64,000 nt of DNA from the NCBI RefSeq assembly GCF_027484205.1, contig NZ_JAIXUB010000030.1:51259-115258 (forward strand). Direction: 5' to 3'. Positions 52,864 to 62,136 of the stretch are shown one piece after another (position 1 is the stretch's first letter; each line of letters begins with the position of its first letter). The notes beneath the pieces were generated by a model. That model had not been told where the DNA came from and made no database searches. It was given only the letters and a program-made list of their open reading frames with translations. Made by a program: the position numbers and the translations under genes. Source of the stretch: Flavobacterium sp. GTDB taxonomy: Bacteria; Bacteroidota; Bacteroidia; Flavobacteriales; Flavobacteriaceae.

Positions 52864-52891
52864 TAATATCTAAAATTTAATATCTAAAATT
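52864..52891. repeat. two perfect 14-bp tandem repeats before the ferredoxin gene
   Basis: TAATATCTAAAATT twice (52864-52877 and 52878-52891), ending 4 bases before the ferredoxin ATG. Confidence 0.85.
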
Positions 52892-52895
52892 AAAA

Positions 52896-53246
52896 ATGGC
52901 AATTATAATAACAGACGAATGTATCAATTGTGGCGCATGTGAGCCAGAATGTCCAAATACTGCAATCTATGAAGGTGCAGATGATTGGAGATATAAAGAC
53001 GGAACAAAACTAAAAGGTAAAATTATTCTTCCAGATGGAACTGAAGTAGATGCAGAAGCAGCTCAAACTCCAATTTCAGATGATATTTACTACATTGTTC
53101 CAGGAAAATGTACAGAATGTAAGGGATTTCATGAAGAACCACAATGTGCGGCAGTTTGCCCAGTTGATTGTTGTATTCCTGATGATAATCATGTAGAAAG
53201 CGAAGAAACACTTTTAAACAGACAGTCGTTTTTGCATAATGAATAA
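52896..53246 (+). CDS. 2x[4Fe-4S] ferredoxin (YfhL-like)
   Basis: 116 residues. First cluster motif [12 protein letters not shown] (C9, C12, C15, C19) and second [18 protein letters not shown], with the typical insertion between the second and third Cys. The ~35-residue spacer between clusters and the [11 protein letters not shown] tail fit YfhL-type ferredoxins. A soluble electron carrier; partner unknown. Divergent from the acyl-CoA reductase, a pairing that could mean shared electron flow, but this is inference. Confidence 0.92.
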   Translation: MAIIITDECINCGACEPECPNTAIYEGADDWRYKDGTKLKGKIILPDGTEVDAEAAQTPISDDIYYIVPGKCTECKGFHEEPQCAAVCPVDCCIPDDNHVESEETLLNRQSFLHNE

Positions 53247-53253
53247 AAAATTT

Positions 53254-53282
53254 TCCTCACTATTCAGTGGGGATTTTTTTTA
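53254..53282 (+). terminator. intrinsic terminator after the ferredoxin gene
   Basis: TCCTCAC (53254-53260) pairs with GTGGGGA (53267-53273), one G:U, then a run of T. Confidence 0.8.
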
Positions 53283-53346
53283 CATAAAATTAAATTTTTG
53301 ACTGTTTACTCATACTTTTTGTTAAATTTGTTCAAACTGATTTAAT

Positions 53347-54519
53347 ATGAAAAAAGTTTTTGCTTTACTTTTTTTGATTTTAATATCCAAAACCTACTCT
53401 CAAAATACTGAGATTACAATTACTTTAAAAGACGAAGAAACGAAACAAAATATAGAAGGCGCATCCGTTTTTGTTGTTAAAGGAAAACAATATCATTTGA
53501 GTAATTCCGATGGAAAAGTAAGTTTTTCTGTTAAAGGAATTTCAAATATTCAAATTTCACATACTGGTTATAATCTGCTTACAGTCAGATCTTCAACTTT
53601 AAAAGAAACTGATAATATAGTTTATCTCAAAGCAAAGTTGGCGGTTTTAGAAGAACTTGTTGTAACTAAACAACATCCTCAAAAAATTCTTGCAAGTTTA
53701 ATAGAAAATTCCTCCAACAAACTTTCCATTCCTGCTCGACTGAAAGTGTATTCAAGAGAGTTTTTCAAATTGAATGGTGAGTATAAAAATTATAATGATG
53801 GATTGATGAATTTTCAACTTACGGGTAAACCTAAAAAATTTGAAACCAAAATTTTAGTGGAGCAAAATCGGTCTTTTGGTTTAGAAGGAATGACAGATAA
53901 TGTTAGCGATGAGCTTTTAGGCTATAATTTGAATAATATAATGGAGAACTATTATAATTTTAAATATTTACTCTTATTACTTGAGCCAAAAGCAAAAAAA
54001 GATTTTGATTTTTTTATTAATGCAAGCGCTACAAATGATGATTACTATACTTTAAAAGCAATTCCTTTTCCAAGTTCTAAAGGATTATTAGATGATTTTG
54101 CCATTACTTATGACCGAAAGAAAAAGATTATTGTTGAGGTTTCTGCTATTGTTTCTCCAATGACAATTGCGAGAGTTGTGGATAAAACAAGTAGTAATGC
54201 AAAAAATATTTATAAATCAATTTTTAATGCCAAGTATCGTATAGATGATAATAATTATTATTTATCAAGTTCTAAAGAGGAAATTGGCTTTGAGCAAGTT
54301 AAGAAAGGAAGAGCTTCTGATATTGAAGTGAGAAGTTATCTTGTGACTACCAATTTTAGTAATCAAAATTTCTCATTCAAAGAAACTGAAGTCTTTTTGG
54401 ATAAAACATTATTCAATAAAAAGAATAAAATTCTAACGGACTATTGGCACACATCAGGACTTGTTCCAACAGACGAGGAAGAGGAAATTATTCAAAATCT
54501 TGAAGAAAGGCATAAATAA
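53347..54519 (+). CDS. secreted protein with CarboxypepD_reg-like domain
   Basis: 390 residues. Signal peptide 1-18 (ending TYSQ). Residues about 20-100 form a carboxypeptidase regulatory-like (CarbopepD_reg_2) domain: TLKDEETKQNIEGASVFVV, LSNSDGKVSFSVKG, IQISHTGYN, followed by LEELVVTKQHP, the link seen before TonB plugs. Here no plug or barrel follows; instead there is a ~280-residue domain (ARLKVYSREFFKLNGEY onward) like the DUF5686-related families. Outer membrane-associated or periplasmic; role unknown. Confidence 0.85.
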   Translation: MKKVFALLFLILISKTYSQNTEITITLKDEETKQNIEGASVFVVKGKQYHLSNSDGKVSFSVKGISNIQISHTGYNLLTVRSSTLKETDNIVYLKAKLAVLEELVVTKQHPQKILASLIENSSNKLSIPARLKVYSREFFKLNGEYKNYNDGLMNFQLTGKPKKFETKILVEQNRSFGLEGMTDNVSDELLGYNLNNIMENYYNFKYLLLLLEPKAKKDFDFFINASATNDDYYTLKAIPFPSSKGLLDDFAITYDRKKKIIVEVSAIVSPMTIARVVDKTSSNAKNIYKSIFNAKYRIDDNNYYLSSSKEEIGFEQVKKGRASDIEVRSYLVTTNFSNQNFSFKETEVFLDKTLFNKKNKILTDYWHTSGLVPTDEEEEIIQNLEERHK

Positions 54520-54521
54520 AA

Positions 54522-54546
54522 AAAAGCTCTATTTCTAGAGCTTTTA
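54522..54546. terminator. bidirectional terminator between two convergent genes
   Basis: AAAAGCTCT (54522-54530) pairs perfectly with AGAGCTTTT (54537-54545), 6-base loop, A/T runs on both sides. Confidence 0.85.
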
Positions 54547-54548
54547 TC

Positions 54549-55088
54549 TTATTTGATAATTTCAAATTTTTCTTTTTTCATGGTATCAGTTTTAGAATCA
54601 TAAGTTTCTAAAATGAAATTTCCATTATCATCATAATAGCCAACAGCTACTTTATTTTTACTAACGTACACATAGTTATTATTCGATGTTTTACGAAGAA
54701 TTCCTTTGTTTTTATTATTAACAGAATTTAAAGTATAACCTTGTTTATCAGTTTGAATTTGATATTTTTCTCCATCTAATAAATAATATGCAGAACGATC
54801 TACATCAACCGATTTTACTTCTCCATCAACACTTAATTTAGTTGTAGTTACAACATTTACAGGATTATCTACTTGTGGAACATTAATTGTATTCGGACTT
54901 TCTTGCCCCAATTCAATTTTTTGAACTTCGCGAGTTTCTTCTGTTTTTACTAATTTTTTTTCTCCTTCAGAATCTTTTATTGTTGTAGTTACTGTGGTAG
55001 TTTCCGATTTTACATTTTTTGGAGCTTGAGCAAAACCATTTATTGTAAATGCCATTGCCATAAGTAAGGTTGAAATTTTAGTTTTCAT
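54549..55088 (-). CDS. secreted hypothetical protein
   Basis: 179 residues. Signal peptide 1-20 (ending GFAQ). The mature part is rich in Thr, Val, Lys and Glu, with short repeating strands (TTTVTTTIKDSEGEKKLVKT; KGILRKTSNNNYVYVSKNK; VGYYDDNGNFILETYDSKT). Family not recognised. Monocistronic between a bidirectional terminator and the 224-bp region before ychF. Confidence 0.75.
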   Translation of the reverse strand: MKTKISTLLMAMAFTINGFAQAPKNVKSETTTVTTTIKDSEGEKKLVKTEETREVQKIELGQESPNTINVPQVDNPVNVVTTTKLSVDGEVKSVDVDRSAYYLLDGEKYQIQTDKQGYTLNSVNNKNKGILRKTSNNNYVYVSKNKVAVGYYDDNGNFILETYDSKTDTMKKEKFEIIK

Positions 55089-55227
55089 AATAGTGTATTT
55101 TTAGATTATTATTGATAAGTCAAAATTACTTCTACTTGAAAACTATTATGTTACACAATTTTTATAATAGATTACATATTTACACTATTCTCTAGTCAAT
55201 GATTATCAATATTCTTAAATTATACAT

Positions 55228-55235
55228 TATATTTG
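55228..55235 (+). promoter_or_regulatory. -7 box of ychF
   Basis: TATATTTG, perfect TAnnTTTG, about 78 bases before the ychF ATG; the leader holds a 10-codon ORF (55261-55293) with a small AACGC-GCGTT hairpin. Confidence 0.45.
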
Positions 55236-55312
55236 CACACTTTTAAAATAAAACCTTAAGATGAAACGCTTTTGCGTTACATATCACAAATAAAAAATAA
55301 TATCAAAAAGAT

Positions 55313-56407
55313 ATGAAAGCAGGAATTGTAGGATTACCAAACGTAGGAAAATCAACTTTATTTAATTGTTTATCAAATGCAAAAGCGCAAAGTGCTAACT
55401 TTCCGTTTTGTACTATCGAGCCAAATATTGGTGTGGTAAACGTTCCAGATCCACGAATTGTTCGTTTGGAGGAATTGGTAAAACCAGAGCGCGTTCAAAT
55501 GGCAACTGTTGATATTGTTGATATTGCAGGATTGGTAAAAGGAGCAAGTAAAGGTGAAGGTTTAGGAAATCAATTTCTTGGAAATATTAGAGAATGTAAC
55601 GCAATTATTCACGTTTTACGTTGTTTTGATAACGATAATATTGTGCACGTTGACGGAAACGTAAATCCAATTCGTGATAAAGAAACTATCGATATCGAAT
55701 TGCAATTAAAAGATTTAGAAACGGTTGAAAAACGTTTAGAAAAAGTAAATCGTGCTGCAAAAACTGGAAACAAAGAAGCGCAAGCAGAAAAAGCACTTTT
55801 AGATAGAATCCGTGAAACATTATTGCAAGCAAAATCAGCAAGAACGGTTGTTCCTCAAAATCAAGATGAAGAAGAATTAATGCAAGATTTTCAATTAATT
55901 ACTAATAAACCAGTTCTTTATGTTTGTAATGTAGACGAAGCATCAGCAGTTAACGGAAACAAGTATGTAGATCAAGTACGTGAATTAGTAAAAGACGAAG
56001 ATGCTGAGGTTATCATTCTTTCAGTTGGAGCAGAAGCTGATATTACCGAATTAGAAAGTTACGAAGAAAGACAAGTTTTTCTTGAAGATATGGGATTGAC
56101 TGAACCAGGTTCGGCAGTTTTAATTCGTGCAGCTTACAAATTGTTAAAATTACAAACGTATTTCACAGCTGGAGTTAAAGAAGTTCGCGCTTGGACAATT
56201 AACATTGGTGATACAGCTCCAAAAGCAGCAGGAGTAATTCACACCGATTTTGAAAAAGGATTCATTCGTGCTGAGGTTATTGCTTATGAAGATTTCTCAA
56301 ACTTTGGTTCAGAAGCGAAAGTAAAAGAAGCAGGAAAACTAAGAGTAGAAGGTAAAGAATACATCGTTAAAGATGGTGATGTGATGCATTTTAGATTTAA
56401 TGTTTAG
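55313..56407 (+). CDS. ychF: ribosome-binding ATPase YchF
   Basis: Obg-superfamily P-loop protein that prefers ATP. It has 364 residues, complete. P-loop GLPNVGKST (7-15), switch regions TVDIVDIAGLVKGASKGEGLG and G4-like NVDEA (where GTPases have NKxD), then the coiled-coil insertion (about 120-200) and the C-terminal TGS domain (TYFTAGVKEVRAWTI to DVMHFRFNV). Acts in ribosome association and stress responses. A terminator lies downstream. Confidence 0.95.
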   Translation: MKAGIVGLPNVGKSTLFNCLSNAKAQSANFPFCTIEPNIGVVNVPDPRIVRLEELVKPERVQMATVDIVDIAGLVKGASKGEGLGNQFLGNIRECNAIIHVLRCFDNDNIVHVDGNVNPIRDKETIDIELQLKDLETVEKRLEKVNRAAKTGNKEAQAEKALLDRIRETLLQAKSARTVVPQNQDEEELMQDFQLITNKPVLYVCNVDEASAVNGNKYVDQVRELVKDEDAEVIILSVGAEADITELESYEERQVFLEDMGLTEPGSAVLIRAAYKLLKLQTYFTAGVKEVRAWTINIGDTAPKAAGVIHTDFEKGFIRAEVIAYEDFSNFGSEAKVKEAGKLRVEGKEYIVKDGDVMHFRFNV

Positions 56408-56447
56408 TTTTTAGAAAATAGAGAATAGAATATAGAAAATAGACTAG

Positions 56448-56475
56448 CCGCAAAAGAGATTTTGCGGTTTTTTTT
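56448..56475 (+). terminator. intrinsic terminator after ychF
   Basis: CCGCAAAA (56448-56455) pairs perfectly with TTTTGCGG (56460-56467) around a GAGA tetraloop, then T8. Confidence 0.9.
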
Positions 56476-56525
56476 GGCACAACATTTGGATACGCAAACC
56501 GTAATTATCCAATCCACAAAAAAAC

Positions 56526-57200
56526 ATGAAAAAAACCTTAACAATTCTGAAAAAGTTTTCATATGCAATTCTTTCATTTTTATTAATTTATTTAGCATCA
56601 GCTTTTTTATTGTCAAAAATCACAATCAATTCCGATGCAGATAATCAATCTAAAGATGTTTCTATTTATATAAAAACCAATGGAGTTCATACCGATATCA
56701 TCGTTCCTATTAAAGACGAAATCAAAAACTGGAGTTCGCAAATCAAGTTCGAAAACACAAAATCGAAAGATTCAACTGCGGAGTATCTCGCTTTTGGTTG
56801 GGGTGATAAAGGTTTTTATTTAGATACACCAGAATGGTCAGATTTGAAAGCAAGTACTGCTTTTAAAGCTGCATTTGCAATGGGAAACTCTGCAATGCAC
56901 ACCACTTTTTATAAATCAATTAAAGAGAATAAAGAATGTGTTAAAATAAATATTTCGCAAGAAAATTATCAAAAATTAATAACTTATATAGAAGACAGCT
57001 TTCAATTTGATGTCAATCAAAATCCGATTTTCATACCTGCCACAACCTACGGTAAAAATGATAGTTTTTACGAAGCGAAAGGAAAGTATAATTTGTTTCA
57101 TACCTGTAATTCTTGGGCGAATAATGGTTTGAAATTTTCCAATCAAAAAGCAGCCTTTTGGACAGTTACTGATTCGGGAATTTTTTGTCATTATCAATAA
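56526..57200 (+). CDS. DUF2459 / TIGR02117 family protein
   Basis: 224 residues. One N-terminal transmembrane helix (about 11-33), then a periplasmic domain with YIKTNGVHTDIIVPIKDE, LAFGWGDKGFYLDTPEW and FHTCNSWANNGLKF, which mark the DUF2459 family (a urease-associated or cysteine-peptidase-like fold; Cys and His are conserved). Function unknown. Confidence 0.88.
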   Translation: MKKTLTILKKFSYAILSFLLIYLASAFLLSKITINSDADNQSKDVSIYIKTNGVHTDIIVPIKDEIKNWSSQIKFENTKSKDSTAEYLAFGWGDKGFYLDTPEWSDLKASTAFKAAFAMGNSAMHTTFYKSIKENKECVKINISQENYQKLITYIEDSFQFDVNQNPIFIPATTYGKNDSFYEAKGKYNLFHTCNSWANNGLKFSNQKAAFWTVTDSGIFCHYQ

Positions 57201-57291
57201 AGTTCTTTCCTCTTGTTTCTTTTTTCTATTCTCTCAACTTCGTACTTTGTATTTCGTAAATCGTACCTCAAATTGTCAAAAACATTCTTAA

Positions 57292-57299
57292 TAACTTTG
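57292..57299 (+). promoter_or_regulatory. -7 box of parE
   Basis: TAACTTTG with a TTG at 57273-57275, 16-bp spacer; 64 bases before the parE ATG. Confidence 0.45.
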
Positions 57300-57363
57300 A
57301 TAAATATCATTTCAAAAATGATTCGAAATACACTATATTAGCTGAAAATCGATACATTTTAAA

Positions 57364-59223
57364 ATGGCTCAAGAAACACAATATAACGAAGACAATATAC
57401 GCTCACTCGATTGGAAAGAACACATCCGAATGCGTCCCGGTATGTACATTGGGAAACTCGGTGATGGTTCGTCTCCAGATGACGGAATTTATATTTTACT
57501 AAAAGAAGTAATCGACAACTGCATCGACGAATTCGTTATGGGTGCAGGAAAAGTAATCGAAGTAACCATCAAAGATAAATTAGTAACCGTTCGCGATTAT
57601 GGTCGTGGAATTCCATTAGGTAAAGTCGTTGATGTGGTTTCCAAAATGAATACTGGTGGAAAATACGATTCTAAAGCGTTCAAAAAATCCGTTGGTTTGA
57701 ATGGAGTTGGTACCAAAGCCGTGAATGCTTTGTCCAATTATTTCCGTGTGGAATCGGTTCGTGATAACCAACAAAAAGCTGCCGAATTTTCCGAAGGAAA
57801 TCTTCAGTTAGAAGAAGAAATCACTGAATCGACAAAACGTAAAGGAACAAAAGTGGCCTTTATTGCCGACGAAGCTATTTTCAAGAATTATAAGTATCGT
57901 AACGAGTATATTATCAAAATGCTCAAAAACTATTGTTATCTAAATCGCGGATTAACAATATATTATAATGGAGAAAAATACCTCTCAGAATTTGGTTTAA
58001 AAGATTTGTTAGAAGAAACCATTACTGAAGAAGACATGCAATATCCAATCATTCACTTAGAAGGTGATGATATCGAAATTGCGTTAACACACAGTAAATC
58101 ACAATATTCAGAAGAATACCATTCGTTTGTTAACGGTCAAAATACAACTCAAGGTGGAACTCACTTAAACGCATTTCGTGAAGCGATTGTAAAAACCATT
58201 CGTGAATATTACAACAAAGGTTTTGAAGCTTCCGATATTCGTAAATCAATCGTTTCTGCGGTTTCTATTAAGGTTGAAGAACCAGTTTTCGAATCGCAAA
58301 CCAAAACCAAATTGGGTTCCAATGATGTTGGTCCAAATGGCCCGACGGTTCGTACGTTTATTCACGATTTTATTACAACCAAATTAGACAATTTTTTACA
58401 TAAAAATCCAGAAGTTGCCGATTCGCTTTTGCGTAAGATTTTACAAGCCGAACGCGAACGTAAAGAACTTTCAGGAATTAGAAAATTAGCCAAAGACAGA
58501 GCTAAAAAAGCAAGTTTGCACAATAAAAAATTGCGCGATTGTCGTGTACATTTAACCGATGCTAAAAATCCAAGAAGTTTAGAAAGTACACTATTCATTA
58601 CCGAAGGAGATTCGGCTTCGGGTTCGATTACCAAAAGTCGTGATGTTAATACACAAGCGGTTTTTAGTTTACGTGGTAAACCGTTGAATTCTTATGGAAT
58701 GTCGAAGAAAATTGTGTACGAAAACGAAGAATTCAATTTGCTTCAAGCAGCTTTAGATATTGAAGAAAGCATCGAAGATTTACGTTACAACAACATCGTA
58801 ATTGCCACCGATGCCGATGTCGATGGAATGCACATTCGTTTGTTATTGATTACATTTTTCCTTCAGTTTTTCCCAGAAATGATTAAAGAAGGACATTTGT
58901 ATATTTTGCAAACGCCGTTATTTCGTGTGCGAAACAAAAAAGAAACTATCTATTGCTATTCCGACCAAGAACGTATTGATGCCATAGAAAAATTAAAGCC
59001 AAAGCCTGAAATCACGCGATTCAAAGGATTAGGAGAAATTTCACCTGATGAGTTCAAACATTTTATTGGAGAAAGTATTCGATTAGATCCAGTAATGTTA
59101 GACAAGGCCACGTCAATTGAGACGTTGTTAGAATTCTACATGGGTAAAAACACACCTGATAGACAAAACTTTATCATTAATAATTTGAAAGTGGAATTGG
59201 ATAAGGAATTGGTAGAGAAGTAA
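57364..59223 (+). CDS. parE: DNA topoisomerase IV subunit B
   Basis: ATPase subunit of the type IIA topoisomerase that unlinks daughter chromosomes. It has 619 residues. ATP-site motifs DNCIDEF and DYGRGIP near the N-terminus, [15 protein letters not shown], and [12 protein letters not shown] in the transducer. The Toprim domain has [10 protein letters not shown] and [12 protein letters not shown], and the C-terminal [12 protein letters not shown] is present. It lacks the ~170-residue GyrB insertion and lies directly before the A subunit, so ParE rather than GyrB. Confidence 0.93.
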   Translation: MAQETQYNEDNIRSLDWKEHIRMRPGMYIGKLGDGSSPDDGIYILLKEVIDNCIDEFVMGAGKVIEVTIKDKLVTVRDYGRGIPLGKVVDVVSKMNTGGKYDSKAFKKSVGLNGVGTKAVNALSNYFRVESVRDNQQKAAEFSEGNLQLEEEITESTKRKGTKVAFIADEAIFKNYKYRNEYIIKMLKNYCYLNRGLTIYYNGEKYLSEFGLKDLLEETITEEDMQYPIIHLEGDDIEIALTHSKSQYSEEYHSFVNGQNTTQGGTHLNAFREAIVKTIREYYNKGFEASDIRKSIVSAVSIKVEEPVFESQTKTKLGSNDVGPNGPTVRTFIHDFITTKLDNFLHKNPEVADSLLRKILQAERERKELSGIRKLAKDRAKKASLHNKKLRDCRVHLTDAKNPRSLESTLFITEGDSASGSITKSRDVNTQAVFSLRGKPLNSYGMSKKIVYENEEFNLLQAALDIEESIEDLRYNNIVIATDADVDGMHIRLLLITFFLQFFPEMIKEGHLYILQTPLFRVRNKKETIYCYSDQERIDAIEKLKPKPEITRFKGLGEISPDEFKHFIGESIRLDPVMLDKATSIETLLEFYMGKNTPDRQNFIINNLKVELDKELVEK

Positions 59224-59310
59224 GTTGGCAGTGTTCAGTATTTGAAAATTAAATAAAATGTAAAATTTAAAGTTTAGTAGGAAACAACTTTTAAACTTTT
59301 AAACCTTCAT

Positions 59311-62025
59311 ATGAAAGACGAAGAAGAAGATAACATTAACGAGGAAGAAACTAACGACGAGTTAGACGAATCAACCAACGACGAAAGTATAGACGAAGGC
59401 TTTGAGGACATCGTTTCTACAGGCGGAAATCACTTTTATGAAAACGACGAGAATCCAGAAGATACCATCACCAAAGTTACAGGAATGTACAAAGATTGGT
59501 TTTTGGATTACGCTTCCTACGTAATTCTTGAGCGTGCAGTACCAGCGATCGAAGATGGTTTCAAGCCAGTGCAACGTCGTATTATGCACTCATTAAAAGA
59601 GTTGGATGATGGTCGTTACAACAAAGTTGCCAATGTTGTGGGTCACACCATGCAGTATCATCCTCACGGAGATGCGAGTATTGGTGATGCGATGGTGCAA
59701 ATTGGTCAGAAAGAGTTGTTGATTGACTGTCAAGGAAACTGGGGAAATATTCTAACAGGCGATAGCGCTGCGGCTTCGAGATATATTGAGGCACGTTTAT
59801 CAAAATTCGCTTTGGAAGTTTTGTATTCTCCAAAAATCACCGATTGGGGTGTTTCTTACGATGGTCGTCGTGCTGAACCGAATAATCTTCCGGTGAAGTT
59901 TCCGTTGCTTTTAGCGCAAGGTGCAGAAGGAATTGCGGTTGGACTTTCTACTAAAGTGTTGCCTCACAATTTCAACGAATTGATTGATGCTTCGATTAAA
60001 ATTTTAAAAGGAAAACCTTTTACATTATATCCAGATTTTCAAACGGCAGGAATTGCTGATGTTTCTAATTATAACGATGGACTTCGTGGCGGACGTGTTC
60101 GTGTTCGTGCCAAAATATCGCAATTGGACAAACAAACATTGGTGATTACACAAATTCCGTTTTCAACCAATACGTCAACTTTGATTGACAGTATTTTGAA
60201 AGCCAACGAGAAAGGTAAAATCAAAATCAAGAAAATTGAAGACAATACCGCTGCCGAAGTTGAGATTCTAATTCATTTATTTCCAGGAGTTTCTCCAGAT
60301 AAAACGATTGATGCTTTGTATGCTTTCACGGCTTGCGAAACTTCGGTAGCACCTTTAGGTTGTGTGATTGAAGATAACAAACCGTTGTTCATTGGAGTTT
60401 CGGACATGTTAAAAATTTCGACAGAACGAACGGTTGAATTATTAAAGAAAGAGCTTGAAATTCAATTAGAAGAACTTAAAAATAAATGGCATTTCTCGAC
60501 TTTAGAAAAGATTTTCATTCGAGAAGAAATGTATATTGATTTCAAATTGTATTCTGATAGAGAATCGCTTTATGAATACATGTACAAACGATTTGAGCCA
60601 TTCAAAAAATCATTTGTACGTGAAATTGAAGACGAAGATTTGCAAAAATTAACCCAAATTCCGATGATTCGTATTACGCGTTTCGATTCGGATAAAGCGG
60701 ATGATTTTATTGCCAAATTAGAAGACGAAATGAAAGAAGTGCAACATCATTTAGATAATCTGATTGATTTTGCTATAGATTATTTTGCCAAATTAAAAGA
60801 GAAATACGGAAAAGGTCGCGAACGTCAAACCGAGTTACGAAGTTTTGAAAATATTGAAGCTACGAAAGTGGTTTTGAGAAATACAAAATTATATGTAAAC
60901 AAAGAAGAAGGTTTCTTTGGAACAGGTTTGAAAAAAGACGAGTACGTTGCTGATTGTTCTGATATTGATGATGTTATCGTTTTCTTACGTGATGGAAAAA
61001 TGATGATTTCTAAAGTTGACGACAAAAAATTCGTAGGAAAAGATATTATTCATATTGATGTTTTTGATAAAAATGACAAGCGAACTATTTACAATATGAT
61101 TTACCGTGATGGTAAAAATGGTTCTACATTTATTAAACGTTTCAATGTTTCTGGTGTGACTCGTGATAAATTTTACGATTTAACACAGGAAAAACCAGGT
61201 TCGCAAGTATTGTATTTTTCTGCAAATCCAAATGGTGAAGCTGAGGTTGTAACGATTTTGTTGCGTCAAGTTGGAAGTGTGAAAAAACTAAAATGGGATG
61301 TCGATTTTACCGATATTGCTATAAAAGGTCGTGCTTCTCGCGGAAATACAGTAACGAAATATCCAATCAAGAAAATCGAATTGAAAGAGAAAGGAATTTC
61401 AACTTTACGTCCGAGAAAAGTTTGGTTTGACGATACCGTTCAGCGTTTAAATGTTGATGGAAGAGGTGACTTGTTAGGCGAATTTAGACCAAATGACCGT
61501 TTGTTAATCATCAATCAAGCTGGGAAATTGAAAACCATAATTCCAGAATTGACGACGCATTTTGATGAAGATATGATTGTGTTAGAAAAATGGAATCCTA
61601 AGAAACCAATTTCTTGTATTTATTATGATGGTGAGAAAGAACGTTATTTTGTAAAACGTTTCTTGGTTGAAAACGAAAATAAAGAAGAGATTTTCATTAC
61701 CGAACACGAAAAATCACAGTTAGAAATTGTTTCTACTGATTGGCGTCCAGTTGCTGAAATCATTTATGCTAAAGTAAAAGGCGTTCAAAAGGAAAATCAA
61801 ACGATAGATTTAGAACAATTTATTGCTGTAAAAGGAATTAAAGCATTAGGAAACCAATTAACTACAGATAAGTTGAAGCAAGTCAGTCTTTTAGAGTCAT
61901 TGCCTTATGAAGAACCTGTAGAAGAAGCACCACAGGAAATGGAAGTTTCAGTAGAAGATAACGTTTCTGAAGATATCCAAACAGAATTAGATGACGACGG
62001 ACAAATTACGTTGTCATTAGAATAA
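59311..62025 (+). CDS. parC: DNA topoisomerase IV subunit A
   Basis: DNA-cleaving subunit. It has 904 residues. An acidic N-terminal extension of ~45 residues (Glu/Asp/Asn-rich) precedes the winged-helix domain (RAVPAIEDGFKPVQRRIMHS). The catalytic Tyr is in SAAASRYIEARL. The coiled-coil arm spans about 370-510 and the C-terminal beta-pinwheel about 530-840; no GyrA-box was seen, consistent with ParC. It ends in an acidic tail (EEPVEEAPQEMEVSVEDN onward). Pairs with parE 87 bp upstream. Confidence 0.93.
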   Translation: MKDEEEDNINEEETNDELDESTNDESIDEGFEDIVSTGGNHFYENDENPEDTITKVTGMYKDWFLDYASYVILERAVPAIEDGFKPVQRRIMHSLKELDDGRYNKVANVVGHTMQYHPHGDASIGDAMVQIGQKELLIDCQGNWGNILTGDSAAASRYIEARLSKFALEVLYSPKITDWGVSYDGRRAEPNNLPVKFPLLLAQGAEGIAVGLSTKVLPHNFNELIDASIKILKGKPFTLYPDFQTAGIADVSNYNDGLRGGRVRVRAKISQLDKQTLVITQIPFSTNTSTLIDSILKANEKGKIKIKKIEDNTAAEVEILIHLFPGVSPDKTIDALYAFTACETSVAPLGCVIEDNKPLFIGVSDMLKISTERTVELLKKELEIQLEELKNKWHFSTLEKIFIREEMYIDFKLYSDRESLYEYMYKRFEPFKKSFVREIEDEDLQKLTQIPMIRITRFDSDKADDFIAKLEDEMKEVQHHLDNLIDFAIDYFAKLKEKYGKGRERQTELRSFENIEATKVVLRNTKLYVNKEEGFFGTGLKKDEYVADCSDIDDVIVFLRDGKMMISKVDDKKFVGKDIIHIDVFDKNDKRTIYNMIYRDGKNGSTFIKRFNVSGVTRDKFYDLTQEKPGSQVLYFSANPNGEAEVVTILLRQVGSVKKLKWDVDFTDIAIKGRASRGNTVTKYPIKKIELKEKGISTLRPRKVWFDDTVQRLNVDGRGDLLGEFRPNDRLLIINQAGKLKTIIPELTTHFDEDMIVLEKWNPKKPISCIYYDGEKERYFVKRFLVENENKEEIFITEHEKSQLEIVSTDWRPVAEIIYAKVKGVQKENQTIDLEQFIAVKGIKALGNQLTTDKLKQVSLLESLPYEEPVEEAPQEMEVSVEDNVSEDIQTELDDDGQITLSLE

Positions 62026-62029
62026 ACTC

Positions 62030-62067
62030 AACCTGCAAGGTTTCATTAGCCTTGTAGGTTTTTTTTA
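62030..62067 (+). terminator. intrinsic terminator after parC
   Basis: AACCTGCAAGG (62030-62040) pairs with CCTTGTAGGTT (62050-62060), one G:U, then T8. Confidence 0.88.
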
Positions 62068-62136
62068 TTTCATTTTTATCATTTATAATTTCAAAACAAC
62101 TCAACTAATTTTACTTCAAATTTTACTAAAAAAATA

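Noticed and set aside
51722..53246. Bioluminescence-type lux locus suggested by the LuxC-like reductase
   Set aside because: No luxA/B/D/E genes nearby; LuxC-like reductases are common in non-luminous Bacteroidetes.
55261..55293. 10-codon ORF (MKRFCVTYHK) before ychF as a leader peptide
   Set aside because: Too short to support, no terminator or attenuator structure beyond a 5-bp stem, and ychF is not known to be controlled by attenuation.
62068..62136. Tetrahydrofolate riboswitch before fhs
   Set aside because: Only 69 bases of A/T-rich sequence between the parC terminator and the ATG; no room for, or sign of, such a fold.
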